DNA from: Peptoniphilus stercorisuis
Lineage (GTDB): Bacteria; Bacillota; Clostridia; Tissierellales; Peptoniphilaceae
Reading direction: 5' to 3'
Assembly (NCBI RefSeq): GCF_017874395.1
Contig: NZ_JAGGLJ010000008.1
Location: 1 to 64,000, forward strand
Length of the DNA: 64,000 bases
The notes under the pieces were generated by a model that was not told the origin of the DNA, did no database searches, and saw only the letters and a program-made list of their open reading frames with translations. The position numbers were made by a program, and so were the translations under genes. How positions within the stretch are numbered: position 1 is the stretch's first letter; each line of letters opens with the position of its first letter. This document shows, one piece after another, positions 44,893 to 54,736 of this stretch.

Positions 44893-47800
44893 TTGGTTAG
44901 TTTTTCAGAATTTTTAAGTGTTATATCAGTTAAAAAAGAAGAATTAAATAATAAAGACGCTACAATTGAAAAAATATATCTAGATGAAAAGAATATGGAG
45001 ATGTTTTTCCATATTCTTTCTTATAGTGAATTTACACAAGAAGAAAAACAATTAATTTTAAAAGGGGCAAGAAGACTTTTAAGCGAATTTAAAGTTTATA
45101 TAAAATATGAAGTGCAGTTAAATGACTATAAATCTGAAGAAGATTTAATAAAAAATGAAATATTAAAATACAATCCCTCTAGTGGAGCTTGGATTGAAAC
45201 TATTAATATAAATGTGAATAGAGAAAATAAATCAGTTCAAATTTTAGTAAATCAAGAAAGTATATATTACTCACTTACTAATAATGGTCTAAAGAAGCAT
45301 TTAGAAAATAAATTAGAAGAATTTGACACATATAGTGTTCAGTTTTTAATGAATGAAGAAGATTCTAATGGAAAAATAGAAGATTTTATATCAAGTATTG
45401 AGTCAGAAGAGAAAAACTTATGTAAAAATATTGAAATTAAAAGAGATATTCCTGCTAAAGAATCAAATAATAATAAATCAAGTGATGAAATATACTCCTA
45501 TGGAAGAAAAGATATAGGAGAAATTTTAGATATTAGAGACTTAAATTTAAATATGCAAAAAGTTACAGTAAAAGTAGATTTATTTAATTTAGAGGTCAAA
45601 AACTTAAAAAGTGGAAAAGACTTACTTATTTTGTCAGTAACAGATTATACATCTTCTATAACTGCAAAGATATTTATGTCTAAAGATAAATCTAAGGATT
45701 TTTTAGATAATGTTTCAACTGGAGATACATTAATAATTACGGGAAATATGCAATATGATAACTTTTCTAAATCTGAAAATATAATGATTAGATATTTAGA
45801 GGAGTCCTCAAGATATATAAGACAAGATAAAAGTAATGATAAAAGAGTTGAGCTAAAGCTTCATAGTAAAATGAGTACGATGAATGGAGTATCTTCATTT
45901 ATGAGTCTTGCTAAAAGGGCTAAATATTGGGGCCATGATGCAATAGCTATTACAGATGTTGCAGATGTTCAAGGATTTCCAGAAGCTATGGAAGCTGCAG
46001 AAAAATATGATCTAAAATTATTATATGGATTAGATGGGAATTTTGTAGATGATCAGTTGAAAATAGTTACAAATTATGATTCTAATCTTGAATATAATAC
46101 TTTTGTAGTATTTGATATTGAAACTACTGGGCTTTCTGTTAGAAATGATAAGATAACAGAAATAGGTGCTGTAAAAATTAGAAATGGACATATAGTAGAG
46201 CGATTTTCTCAACTTGTAAATCCAGAAATGCCTATTCCGCAAGTTGTAGTAGAACTTACTGGAATAAGTAATTCCTTTGTAGAAAATGAGCCAACAATAG
46301 ATACTGTTATTAAAGATTTTCATGAGTTTTGTAAAGGTGCAGTATTAGTAGCTCATAATGCTACCTTTGATACAGGATTTATTAGGCGTGAGATGAAGTC
46401 TAATAATCTTGAATATGATTATCCAGTAATAGATACACTATCTCTTGCAAGGGCAGTTGTAAAAGGTGTTAAAAGGTTTAATTTAGGAACTATTTCAAAA
46501 AGACTTGGTGTTAGTTTGGTAAATGCCCATAGAGCAGTAAATGATGCAGAAGCTACGGCAGAAGTATTTTTGAAAATGCTAGATATAATGGAAAAAGACA
46601 ATATAAAAACCTTTGATGAAATGAATACTTTAAATAAAGAAATAAATTCTTCAGCTCTTTTTGCAGGAAGTATTTCAATTCTAGTTAAAAATCTAGTAGG
46701 ACTTAAAAATTTATATAAACTTGTAAGTGAATCTCATATGGAAAATTATTATATAAATGCAAAAGTTCCAAGATCTTTATTAGATAAATACAGAGAAGGA
46801 TTAATTATAGGAAGTGGAAATTCTTCTTCAGAACTATATAAAGCTGTATTTAATATGGAAACTGATGAAACTATAAAAAATATTGCTAAATATTATGATT
46901 ATATTGAAATTCAACCAGTGAATAATAATATTTCTTATATAGTAAAAGATATGGTAAAAAGTAAAGAAGATTTACAAAATATAAATAAAAAATTATATTC
47001 AATTGGAAAAGAATTAAATATTCCAGTTGTAGCAACAGGTGATGTACATTATCTTGATGAGAAAGATGATATTACAAGAAGAATTATATTAAATGGTCAA
47101 ACTGGAAGACCTCCTATGAATGCAGAAATTCCTCAAGAACTTTATTTTAAAACAACTGATGAAATGTTAAGAGAATTTTCATATTTAGGTGAGGATATAG
47201 CAAGAGAAGTTGTAATAGAAAATACTAATTTAATAAAAGATATGTGTGATGATGTAAAGCCAATACCAGATGGAACATACCCTCCTGTAATTGAGGGATC
47301 TGAAAAAGATTTAAAGGATATGTGTTATAAAAAAGCTCATGAAATTTATGGAGATGTACTTCCAGAAGTTGTAGAAAAAAGACTTGAAAAGGAATTAGAT
47401 TCTATAATAACTCATGGATATGCTGTTTTATATATAATTGCACAAAAACTTGTAAAAAAATCAAATGAAGATGGATATTTAGTAGGTTCAAGAGGATCAG
47501 TTGGTTCTTCTTTTGCAGCAACGATGAGTGATATTACTGAAGTTAATCCACTTCCGCCACATTATGTTTGTCCAAATTGTAAACATTCAGAATTTATTGA
47601 TGATCCAGATATAGGTTCAGGAGTAGATTTAAAGGAAAAAGATTGTCCAAATTGTAATACTAGAATGCGTAAAGATGGGCACAATATTCCCTTTGAAGTA
47701 TTCTTAGGTTTTTATGGAGACAAAGAGCCTGATATAGATTTAAACTTTGCTGGAGAGTATCAACCAAGAGCTCATAAATATACTGAAGACTTATTTGGAG

Positions 47801-49149
47801 AGGGATATGTATTTAGAGCAGGAACAATAGGAACAGTAGCTGAAAAAACAGCTTATGGATTTGTTAAGAAATTTTATGAAGAAGAATATATGCCAAATAT
47901 TGAAGTTGAAAGATTAGCACAAGAGTGTATCGGTGTAAAAAGAACATCGGGACAACATCCTGGTGGAGTTATGATTTGTCCAAGAGACAAGGAGATTTTT
48001 GATTTTACTCCAATTCAATATCCAGCAGATGATAAAAAATCAGGTGTTATAACAACGCATTTTGATTATAACTTTATTCATGGAAAAATTTTAAAGCTTG
48101 ATATTTTAGGGCATGATGGTCCTACTATAATAAAATTATTAGAAGAATTTACTGGAGTAAATTCAATGGAAATACCTCTTGATGATCCAGAAACAATATC
48201 TCTTTTTTCAAATGCTGATATTTTAAATATGAATGATGAGATTTTTAAATGTAGTACTGGAACTTTAGGTATCCCAGAGTTTGGTACAAATTTTGTAATC
48301 CAAATGTTACTTGAAACAAAACCACAAAACTTTTCTGAACTTGTAAGAATTTCAGGTCTTTCACATGGTACAGATGTATGGACTAATAATGCTCAAGAAC
48401 TTGTTAGAGCAGGAAGAGCAAAATTATCTGAAGTAATATGTACAAGAGAAGATATTATGCTTTATTTAATTCATGCAGGTGCTGAAAATAAAATGGCCTT
48501 TGATACTATGGAAAAAGTTAGAAAAGGTAAAGGGCTAACAGATGATAAGAAAGAAATTATGTCAAAATTACCCTTGCCAGATTGGTATATAGATTCTTGT
48601 GAAAAAATTAAATATATGTTCCCTAAAGCTCATGCTGTTGCCTATGTAATGCTTTCTTTTAGAATAGCTTACTATAAAATTAATTATCCGCTTGCATTTT
48701 ATGCAACACATTTTACAATAAAGCTTGCAGATTTTGATGCTGAACTTGTATTAAGTGGTCCAGATGCAATAAAACAGCAATTAGATATTTTAAAAAATTC
48801 AGATGAAAAATTATCAGCAAGAGATAAAGGGCAAATTGCTATTTTTGAAGTTGTATTAGAAATGCTTTCAAGAGGTTATGAGTTTGAACCAGTTGATTTA
48901 TATAAATCTGAAGCCTCTAAGTTTACAATAGATAATAATAAAGTCTTAATACCTTTAAGAGGATTATCTGGAGTTGGTGAGAATGTTGCTAATAATATAG
49001 TTGAAGAAAGAAAAAAAGGAGAATTTTTATCTATTGAAGATTTAGTTAAAAGAACAAAGGCTACTAAGACAAATATTCAAATATTTAAAAAGAATAATAT
49101 GGTAGATAAACTTCCTGAAAGTAATCAACTTAGCTTATTTAATTTATAA
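44893..49149 (+). CDS. polC: DNA polymerase III alpha subunit, PolC type
   Basis: PolC is the replicative polymerase of low-GC Gram-positives, with its own proofreading. The 1418 residues show an OB domain (about 215-300) and a PHP domain from about 320. The DEDD exonuclease lies in between, with FVVFDIETTGLS near 407, and AHNATFDTGF. Two zinc pairs, CPNC near 893 and 918, and the catalytic PDIDLNFAGEYQ near 947-958 follow. The start is TTG behind AGGTGAT. The usual proS between ispG and polC is absent. Size is typical. Confidence 0.97.
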   Translation: MVSFSEFLSVISVKKEELNNKDATIEKIYLDEKNMEMFFHILSYSEFTQEEKQLILKGARRLLSEFKVYIKYEVQLNDYKSEEDLIKNEILKYNPSSGAWIETININVNRENKSVQILVNQESIYYSLTNNGLKKHLENKLEEFDTYSVQFLMNEEDSNGKIEDFISSIESEEKNLCKNIEIKRDIPAKESNNNKSSDEIYSYGRKDIGEILDIRDLNLNMQKVTVKVDLFNLEVKNLKSGKDLLILSVTDYTSSITAKIFMSKDKSKDFLDNVSTGDTLIITGNMQYDNFSKSENIMIRYLEESSRYIRQDKSNDKRVELKLHSKMSTMNGVSSFMSLAKRAKYWGHDAIAITDVADVQGFPEAMEAAEKYDLKLLYGLDGNFVDDQLKIVTNYDSNLEYNTFVVFDIETTGLSVRNDKITEIGAVKIRNGHIVERFSQLVNPEMPIPQVVVELTGISNSFVENEPTIDTVIKDFHEFCKGAVLVAHNATFDTGFIRREMKSNNLEYDYPVIDTLSLARAVVKGVKRFNLGTISKRLGVSLVNAHRAVNDAEATAEVFLKMLDIMEKDNIKTFDEMNTLNKEINSSALFAGSISILVKNLVGLKNLYKLVSESHMENYYINAKVPRSLLDKYREGLIIGSGNSSSELYKAVFNMETDETIKNIAKYYDYIEIQPVNNNISYIVKDMVKSKEDLQNINKKLYSIGKELNIPVVATGDVHYLDEKDDITRRIILNGQTGRPPMNAEIPQELYFKTTDEMLREFSYLGEDIAREVVIENTNLIKDMCDDVKPIPDGTYPPVIEGSEKDLKDMCYKKAHEIYGDVLPEVVEKRLEKELDSIITHGYAVLYIIAQKLVKKSNEDGYLVGSRGSVGSSFAATMSDITEVNPLPPHYVCPNCKHSEFIDDPDIGSGVDLKEKDCPNCNTRMRKDGHNIPFEVFLGFYGDKEPDIDLNFAGEYQPRAHKYTEDLFGEGYVFRAGTIGTVAEKTAYGFVKKFYEEEYMPNIEVERLAQECIGVKRTSGQHPGGVMICPRDKEIFDFTPIQYPADDKKSGVITTHFDYNFIHGKILKLDILGHDGPTIIKLLEEFTGVNSMEIPLDDPETISLFSNADILNMNDEIFKCSTGTLGIPEFGTNFVIQMLLETKPQNFSELVRISGLSHGTDVWTNNAQELVRAGRAKLSEVICTREDIMLYLIHAGAENKMAFDTMEKVRKGKGLTDDKKEIMSKLPLPDWYIDSCEKIKYMFPKAHAVAYVMLSFRIAYYKINYPLAFYATHFTIKLADFDAELVLSGPDAIKQQLDILKNSDEKLSARDKGQIAIFEVVLEMLSRGYEFEPVDLYKSEASKFTIDNNKVLIPLRGLSGVGENVANNIVEERKKGEFLSIEDLVKRTKATKTNIQIFKKNNMVDKLPESNQLSLFNL

Positions 49150-49189
49150 AATGAATTTTTAAAACATACTATTTTTAAGGCCTAAACTA

Positions 49190-49218
49190 TTGGAAATACT
49201 AGAGAATTGTGTTATAAT
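49190..49218 (+). promoter_or_regulatory. Promoter of the rimP-nusA-infB operon
   Basis: TTGGAA and TATAAT are separated by 17 bases. The start of transcription would be near 49225, only about 20 bases before a strong terminator. Confidence 0.8.
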
Positions 49219-49244
49219 TGTTAAGAAAGATATAGAAATTGTTT

Positions 49245-49275
49245 CAAGAGTGGGTTTTCCCACTCTTGTTTTTTT
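49245..49275 (+). terminator. Leader terminator/attenuator of the rimP-nusA operon
   Basis: A perfect 10-bp stem (CAAGAGTGGG with CCCACTCTTG), TTTT loop and seven T lie between the promoter and rimP. It may end polC transcription, but also lies inside the rimP leader. NusA feedback attenuation on its own operon has been described in Bacillus; here it is inferred from position. Confidence 0.85.
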
Positions 49276-49293
49276 AAAAAGGGGAGGTGTATT

Positions 49294-49755
49294 ATGAAAA
49301 AGGGTGAATTAATTAAAGAGATCTACGAAATAGCTGAAAAAAGCGCTATAAATTTAGGATACGAAATTGTTGATATTGAATACAAAAAAGGATCTAAACA
49401 CGATTTACTTACAATTTTCATTTACAAGGAAGAAGGAATAGATTTAGATGACTGTTCTGATATGAGCAGAGACATTGAAGATAAAATAGAAAATAGAGAT
49501 TTAATAGAGAATCCTTACTATTTAGAAGTATCCTCTCCAGGCTTAGATAGACCAATAAAAACAAAAGATGATTTTAGAAGAAACCTGAATAAAGATGTTG
49601 AAGTGAAATTATATGCTCCATTAAATGGAGAAAAACATCTAGAAGGAATATTATATTCTTATGATGATGAAAATGTAACTATAAAAAGAGAAAAAGATGA
49701 AATAAAATTACCTGTTAAGTCCATTTCGTTAATGAGACAAAGGATTATTTTTTAA
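49294..49755 (+). CDS. rimP: Ribosome maturation factor RimP
   Basis: RimP helps early 30S assembly. The 153 residues carry YEIVDIEYKKGSKHDLLTIFIY, DDCSDMSRDIEDKIE, YYLEVSSPGLDRPIKTKDDFRRN, all typical. GGGGAGGTG precedes the ATG. It opens the nusA-infB operon. Confidence 0.95.
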   Translation: MKKGELIKEIYEIAEKSAINLGYEIVDIEYKKGSKHDLLTIFIYKEEGIDLDDCSDMSRDIEDKIENRDLIENPYYLEVSSPGLDRPIKTKDDFRRNLNKDVEVKLYAPLNGEKHLEGILYSYDDENVTIKREKDEIKLPVKSISLMRQRIIF

Positions 49756-49768
49756 GGTGGAGGAAATT

Positions 49769-51028
49769 ATGAATGAAGAATTTATAGGTGCACTAGAAGA
49801 GATAGAGCGTGAAAAGGGAATTTCAAAGGAAATTATCTTTGATGCTTTAGAATCAGCACTTATATCAAGTTACAAAAAAAACTTTGGTACATCACAAAAT
49901 GTAACTGTTGATATAGATCGTGAAACAGGAAAAATTGAATTATTTGCAGTAAAAGAAATTGTAGCTGATGAAGATGTAGAAGATGACAGTGTTCAAATGA
50001 CGATTACAGATGCAAAAAAATTAGATCCTAAATTTGAAGTAGGAGATATATACAGTAAAGAAATAGAACCTGCAAAGTTTGGTAGAATTGCAGCACAAAC
50101 AGCAAAACAAGTAGTTATTCAAAGAATAAAAGATGCTGAAAGAGATGTTATATATGAAGATTTTACAGATAGAGAAAATGAAATTATAACAGGTCAAGTT
50201 CAAAGAGTTTCTTATGGAAATGTATTTTTTGATTTAGGAAGAACTGAAGCTGTATTACCACAAAATGAACAAATAAAAGGTGAAAATTATAAACAAGGTG
50301 ATAGATTTAAACTGCTTTTATTAGAAGTTAAAAAAACTACAAAAGGACCACAAGTTGTTTTATCAAGATCACATCCTAATTTAATAAAAAGATTATTTGA
50401 ATTAGAAGTACCAGAAATTTCTGATGGTATTGTAGAGATTTATTCAATAGCAAGAGAAGCTGGTTCTAGAACTAAAATTGCTGTATTTTCAAGAGATGAA
50501 AAAGTAGATCCTCTTGGAGCATGTGTAGGATATAAAGGTGCTAGGGTAAAGGCTATTGTAGATGAATTACATGATGAAAAAATTGATATTGTAATTTATG
50601 AAAAAGATATTGAAAAATTTATAGCAAATGCATTAAGTCCTTCAAAAGTAGAAAAAGTATTTGCAAATGAAAAAGAAAAATCTGCTCTAGTAGTTGTACC
50701 AGATTATCAATTATCTCTTGCAATAGGTAAAGAAGGACAAAATGCAAGACTTGCAGCTAAACTTACAAACTGGAAAATAGATATAAAATCAGTTGCACAA
50801 TTTGAAGAATATTTAGAAACTGAAAACTTAACAGAAGAAGATGTTATAAAATTATTCTCAGTTGTTGAAGTTGAGGAAAATGAAGACTTAACAGAAGAAA
50901 TAATTGAACCTGAAAATAATCTAGAAGACTTAACAGAAGAAGAATCAATAGAAGAAATTATTGAATCAGATGAAGATTCTGAAGATATAGAAGAAGAGTT
51001 AGAAAACAATGAAGATTTTGAAATTTAA
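49769..51028 (+). CDS. nusA: Transcription termination/antitermination protein NusA
   Basis: NusA binds RNA polymerase and RNA, promoting pausing and hairpin termination. The 419 residues have the N-terminal domain, an S1 domain around 130-200 (GQVQRVSYGNVFFDLGRTEAVLP), two KH domains (from GACVGYKGARVKAI and LAIGKEGQNARLAAKLT) and a very acidic tail from about 365. The tail is unusually long and rich in Glu and Asp. ATG 49769 sits behind GGTGGAGG. Confidence 0.96.
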   Translation: MNEEFIGALEEIEREKGISKEIIFDALESALISSYKKNFGTSQNVTVDIDRETGKIELFAVKEIVADEDVEDDSVQMTITDAKKLDPKFEVGDIYSKEIEPAKFGRIAAQTAKQVVIQRIKDAERDVIYEDFTDRENEIITGQVQRVSYGNVFFDLGRTEAVLPQNEQIKGENYKQGDRFKLLLLEVKKTTKGPQVVLSRSHPNLIKRLFELEVPEISDGIVEIYSIAREAGSRTKIAVFSRDEKVDPLGACVGYKGARVKAIVDELHDEKIDIVIYEKDIEKFIANALSPSKVEKVFANEKEKSALVVVPDYQLSLAIGKEGQNARLAAKLTNWKIDIKSVAQFEEYLETENLTEEDVIKLFSVVEVEENEDLTEEIIEPENNLEDLTEEESIEEIIESDEDSEDIEEELENNEDFEI

Positions 51029-51042
51029 TTTTGGAGTGTATT

Positions 51043-51321
51043 ATGGCTAAAATAAAGAAAGTTCCAATGAGAAAGTGTATTGGTTGTAATGAAAATAAAC
51101 CAAAAAAAGAACTTATAAGAGTTGTAAAAAACAAAGATGGAGAAATCTTTTTAGACGAAACTGGTAGGAAAAACGGTAGAGGTGCTTATATATGTTTTAA
51201 TAATGAATGTCTTGAAAAGGCTATTAAATCAAAGGCTTTAAATAGAGCTTTTGAAATGCAAATAGAAAATACGACTTATGATGAGTTAAGAGAATCAATA
51301 AATTTATTAAAAAAACAATAG
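51043..51321 (+). CDS. rnpM: YlxR family protein (RnpM, RNA-binding)
   Basis: This 92-residue protein has the YlxR features PMRKCIGCNENKPKKELIRVV and GRKNGRGAYICFNNECLEKA. RnpM modulates RNase P in Bacillus. ATG 51043 is behind TGGAG. In many Firmicutes ylxQ, an L7Ae-type gene, follows; here infB comes next after 27 bases. Confidence 0.93.
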   Translation: MAKIKKVPMRKCIGCNENKPKKELIRVVKNKDGEIFLDETGRKNGRGAYICFNNECLEKAIKSKALNRAFEMQIENTTYDELRESINLLKKQ

Positions 51322-51348
51322 CTCCTCGTCTTTAAGGAGGTGTTCTAA

Positions 51349-53424
51349 TTGTCAAAAATTAGAGTTCACGCATTAGCAAAAGAGTTAGGTATCAGTAGTA
51401 AAGATTTAATAGAAAAATTAGAGTCTTTAGAAATAGAGGTAGTAAATCATATGTCAACTATTGGAGAAAAAGAACAAGAGTTGGTTAAAAATTCTTTAAA
51501 ACCTAGTGTAGAAAAGGTTGAGAAAAAAGAAGAAGATAGTTCTAAAAATTCTAACAATAAAGAAAAAAACAAAACTAATAAATCAGATAAAAAAGATAAT
51601 AAAAAGAACAAAAAAAGTAAAGCTGGAAAAAAAGAAGAAAAAAAAGAATTAGAAGTTGGAGATGATATTATAATTAGTCTAAATAGTCCTATTACAGTAA
51701 AGGAATTCGCGGAAGAAATTGAAAAACCACTAGCACAAGTTATAACAAAATTAATTGGTTTAGGAATAATGGCAAGTCAAAATGAAGCACTTGATGAAGA
51801 TACTTGTATTTTACTTGCAGATGAATTTGGTGTTGAAGTAGAGTTTAAAGAGCCAGAAGCAGAAAAAACAATTGAAGAAAAATTAGGACTTGATTTTGAA
51901 GATAAAGAATCTCAATTAAAATCAAGACCTCCTGTTGTAACAGTTATGGGCCATGTTGATCATGGTAAAACATCATTACTAGATTATATTAAAAATTCAC
52001 ATGTAACTACTTCTGAAGCTGGTGGAATTACTCAACATATAGGAGCTTATACTGTAAATGTTGATGGAAAAAAAGTTACATTTTTAGATACACCAGGTCA
52101 CGAAGCATTTACTTCAATGAGACTTAGAGGAGCACAAATTACAGATATAGCAATACTTGTAGTAGCGGCAGATGATGGTGTAATGCCACAAACAATAGAA
52201 GCTATTTCTCATGCTAAATCTGCAGGAGTTCCAATTATAGTTGCTATTAATAAAATGGATAAACCAACGGCTAATATGGACAGAGTAAAACAAGAACTTA
52301 TTGAAAATGGTCTTATGCCTGAAGAATGGGGCGGAGACACAATAATGGTTCCTGTTTCTGCAAAAACTGGAGAAGGTATAAGCGATTTATTAGATATGAT
52401 TCAACTTGTAGCTGAAATGCAAGAACTTAAAGCTAATCCTAATAGAAAAGCTATTGGAACAGTAATAGAAGCAAGACTTGATAAGGGTAAAGGCCCTATG
52501 GCAACTATACTTGTACAAAAAGGAACTCTTAGACTTGGAGACTCTGTTGTATCAGGTGTATCTAGTGGTAGAATTAGAGCTATGACTGATGATAAAAATA
52601 GAGAAATTAAAAAAGCAGGTCCATCAATGCCAGCTGTAATATTAGGTCTATCAGAAGTTCCTAACTCTGGAGAATTAATATATGCAGTAGAGGATGACAA
52701 AGTAGCAAGAGAAATTGCTGATACAAATAGAGCATCAATAAGAGAAGAAAGAATTCATGCTCATACTAAAGTATCTTTAGAAAATCTATTTGATAGAATT
52801 AAAGAGGGCGAAATGAAAGAGCTAAACATCGTTGTAAAAGGTGATGTTAAAGGTTCTGTAGAAGCTGTAAATCAATCTTTATTAAAGATAACTAATGAAG
52901 AAGTTAAAATTAATATAATTCACTCTGGAGCAGGTGGAATAAACGAAAGTGATATTTCTCTTGCATCAGCATCAAATGCAATAGTAGTAGGATTTAATGT
53001 TAGACCTAATATTAATGCTATTGAACTTGCAAAAGTTGAAGATGTAGATGTTAGAACTTACAGAGTAATATATGATATTATAAATGACATTGAAACTGCT
53101 GCAAAGGGTATGCTTGAACCTACAATTGTTGAAGAAATTCAAGGTAGAGCTGAAGTAAGACAAACATTTAGACTTCCAGGAAATAGAGTTATAGCAGGAG
53201 TTTATGTGCTTAATGGAAAACTTCCTAGAAATTCAATGGTTAAAGTTCTAAGAGATGATATTGTAATCCATGAGGGACCTATTAGTTCTCTTAAGAGATT
53301 TAAAGATGATGTAAAAGAACTTGCTACTGGTTATGAAGGTGGTATGACTCTTGATAAATTTAACGATATTAAAGAAGGGGACTTTTTCGAAAGTTATATT
53401 CTTAAAGAAGTAAAAAAAGATTAA
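51349..53424 (+). CDS. infB: Translation initiation factor IF-2
   Basis: IF-2 is the GTPase that brings fMet-tRNA to the 30S. The 691 residues have a short N-terminal IF2N helix (RVHALAKELGISSKDLIEKLESL), a Lys/Glu/Asn linker with A7 and A8 tracts intact, and a second IF2N. The G domain has GHVDHGKTSLLD near 201, DTPGHEAF and NKMD, and then domains II-IV. The start is TTG behind GGAGGTG. This is a short isoform, usual in low-GC cocci. Confidence 0.97.
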   Translation: MSKIRVHALAKELGISSKDLIEKLESLEIEVVNHMSTIGEKEQELVKNSLKPSVEKVEKKEEDSSKNSNNKEKNKTNKSDKKDNKKNKKSKAGKKEEKKELEVGDDIIISLNSPITVKEFAEEIEKPLAQVITKLIGLGIMASQNEALDEDTCILLADEFGVEVEFKEPEAEKTIEEKLGLDFEDKESQLKSRPPVVTVMGHVDHGKTSLLDYIKNSHVTTSEAGGITQHIGAYTVNVDGKKVTFLDTPGHEAFTSMRLRGAQITDIAILVVAADDGVMPQTIEAISHAKSAGVPIIVAINKMDKPTANMDRVKQELIENGLMPEEWGGDTIMVPVSAKTGEGISDLLDMIQLVAEMQELKANPNRKAIGTVIEARLDKGKGPMATILVQKGTLRLGDSVVSGVSSGRIRAMTDDKNREIKKAGPSMPAVILGLSEVPNSGELIYAVEDDKVAREIADTNRASIREERIHAHTKVSLENLFDRIKEGEMKELNIVVKGDVKGSVEAVNQSLLKITNEEVKINIIHSGAGGINESDISLASASNAIVVGFNVRPNINAIELAKVEDVDVRTYRVIYDIINDIETAAKGMLEPTIVEEIQGRAEVRQTFRLPGNRVIAGVYVLNGKLPRNSMVKVLRDDIVIHEGPISSLKRFKDDVKELATGYEGGMTLDKFNDIKEGDFFESYILKEVKKD

Positions 53425-53433
53425 GGTGATTTT

Positions 53434-53787
53434 ATGAATAAAAAAAGGATTCAACAAATATCAGAAGAAGTAAGAAGATGTGTTTCTGATATTGTGCAAA
53501 ATAAAGTAAAAGATCCAAGAATCCCTGAGATTATAAGTATATCTCATGTAGATGTTACTAATGATCTTTCCTTTGCAAAAATATATATATCTATATTTGG
53601 CTCTGAGAAGGAACAAGAAGAAGCAATAGAAGGACTTAATAGTGCTAAGGGATTTGTAAAAAAAGAACTTGGAAGATCTGTAAAATTAAGAGCAATGCCA
53701 GAACTTATTTTTGTAGCTGATGACTCTATAGAAAGAGGAGTAAAAATGGCTAAATTAATAAATGAGGTAAATCATGGAGATAAGTAA
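53434..53787 (+). CDS. rbfA: Ribosome-binding factor A
   Basis: RbfA is a KH-type 30S maturation factor. The 117 residues show RIQQISEEVRRCVSDIVQNKVKDPRI and SHVDVTNDLSFAKIYISI, then PELIFVADDSIERG. AAGGTGAT precedes the start. It overlaps nrnA by 14 bases. Confidence 0.95.
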   Translation: MNKKRIQQISEEVRRCVSDIVQNKVKDPRIPEIISISHVDVTNDLSFAKIYISIFGSEKEQEEAIEGLNSAKGFVKKELGRSVKLRAMPELIFVADDSIERGVKMAKLINEVNHGDK

Positions 53788-54736
53788 ATTAAAATCTCTA
53801 ATAGATAATTCAAATAAAATTTATATAGCATCACATATTAATCCTGATGGGGATAATTTAGGATGTATAAATGCAATGTATTTAGCTCTTAAAAAATATG
53901 GAAAAGATAATGTATTTCTTATAGAAGATGATGAAATACCAGATGCTCAAAAGTTTCTTCCTGCAAATAAATTTATGGTGAGAAGCGAAGAATTAGAAAA
54001 TAATGCTGATTTATTTATTACTCTTGACTGTGCTGATGTAGATAGATTAGCAAGTGCAAAAGATCTATTTAATGGTGCTAAGCATACTGTAAATATAGAT
54101 CATCACAGTACTAATACAAGATTTGCAGATTTAAATATTGTAGATGAAAATTCTCCAGCAACAGGAGAAACTTTATATGAAGTATTAAAAAATATGAATT
54201 TTGAATTAGATAAAGATATTGCAACATCTATATATTCTGCAATATCTTCTGATACTGGAAGTTTTAAATATGACAGTACTAGGAAAGAAACTTTCTTAAT
54301 AGCTGCAGAACTTATGGATTATAAAATTAATCTAAATGAAATAGCTGTTAATTTATATCAAAAAAGAAGTCTTGGGAAAACTAAACTTTTATTAAAAGTT
54401 ATGGATACTTTAGAGCTTTATGAAGATAATAAACTAGGAATTGTAGTATTAACAGATGAGGATATAAAATCTTGCAATGCAAGAAAATCTGATGCAGATG
54501 GCATAGTAGAATTTGTAAGAGATATTTCAACAGTTGAACTTGCAATTCTTTTAAAAGAAAAAACTGATTGTGTAAGATTTAGTTCTAGAAGTAAATCTTA
54601 TGTAGATGTAACAAAAATAGCTTCAAAGTTTGGTGGAGGTGGACATATTAGAGCTGCTGGTGCAACTATTAACTCTGATTTAAAAACTGCCAAAGAAGAT
54701 GTTTTAAAATATGCTATTGAGGAGTTAAGAAGATGA
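53774..54736 (+). CDS. nrnA: DHH phosphoesterase NrnA (nanoRNase / pAp phosphatase type)
   Basis: NrnA degrades short RNAs and 3'-phosphoadenosine 5'-phosphate; some relatives cleave pApA. The 320 residues hold ASHINPDGDNLG, TLDCADVDRLA, the DHH motif NIDHHSTNTRFAD, and SDTGSFKYDST, and the DHHA1 end FGGGGHIRAAGA. It overlaps truB by 4 bases, in the common rbfA-nrnA-truB-ribF order. Confidence 0.95.
   Translation: MEISKLKSLIDNSNKIYIASHINPDGDNLGCINAMYLALKKYGKDNVFLIEDDEIPDAQKFLPANKFMVRSEELENNADLFITLDCADVDRLASAKDLFNGAKHTVNIDHHSTNTRFADLNIVDENSPATGETLYEVLKNMNFELDKDIATSIYSAISSDTGSFKYDSTRKETFLIAAELMDYKINLNEIAVNLYQKRSLGKTKLLLKVMDTLELYEDNKLGIVVLTDEDIKSCNARKSDADGIVEFVRDISTVELAILLKEKTDCVRFSSRSKSYVDVTKIASKFGGGGHIRAAGATINSDLKTAKEDVLKYAIEELRR

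Noticed and set aside
50707-51009. Ser-rich minus-strand frame under the nusA tail
   Set aside because: It is the complement of Glu/Asp codons in the acidic tail (GAA/GAT giving TTC/ATC patterns).
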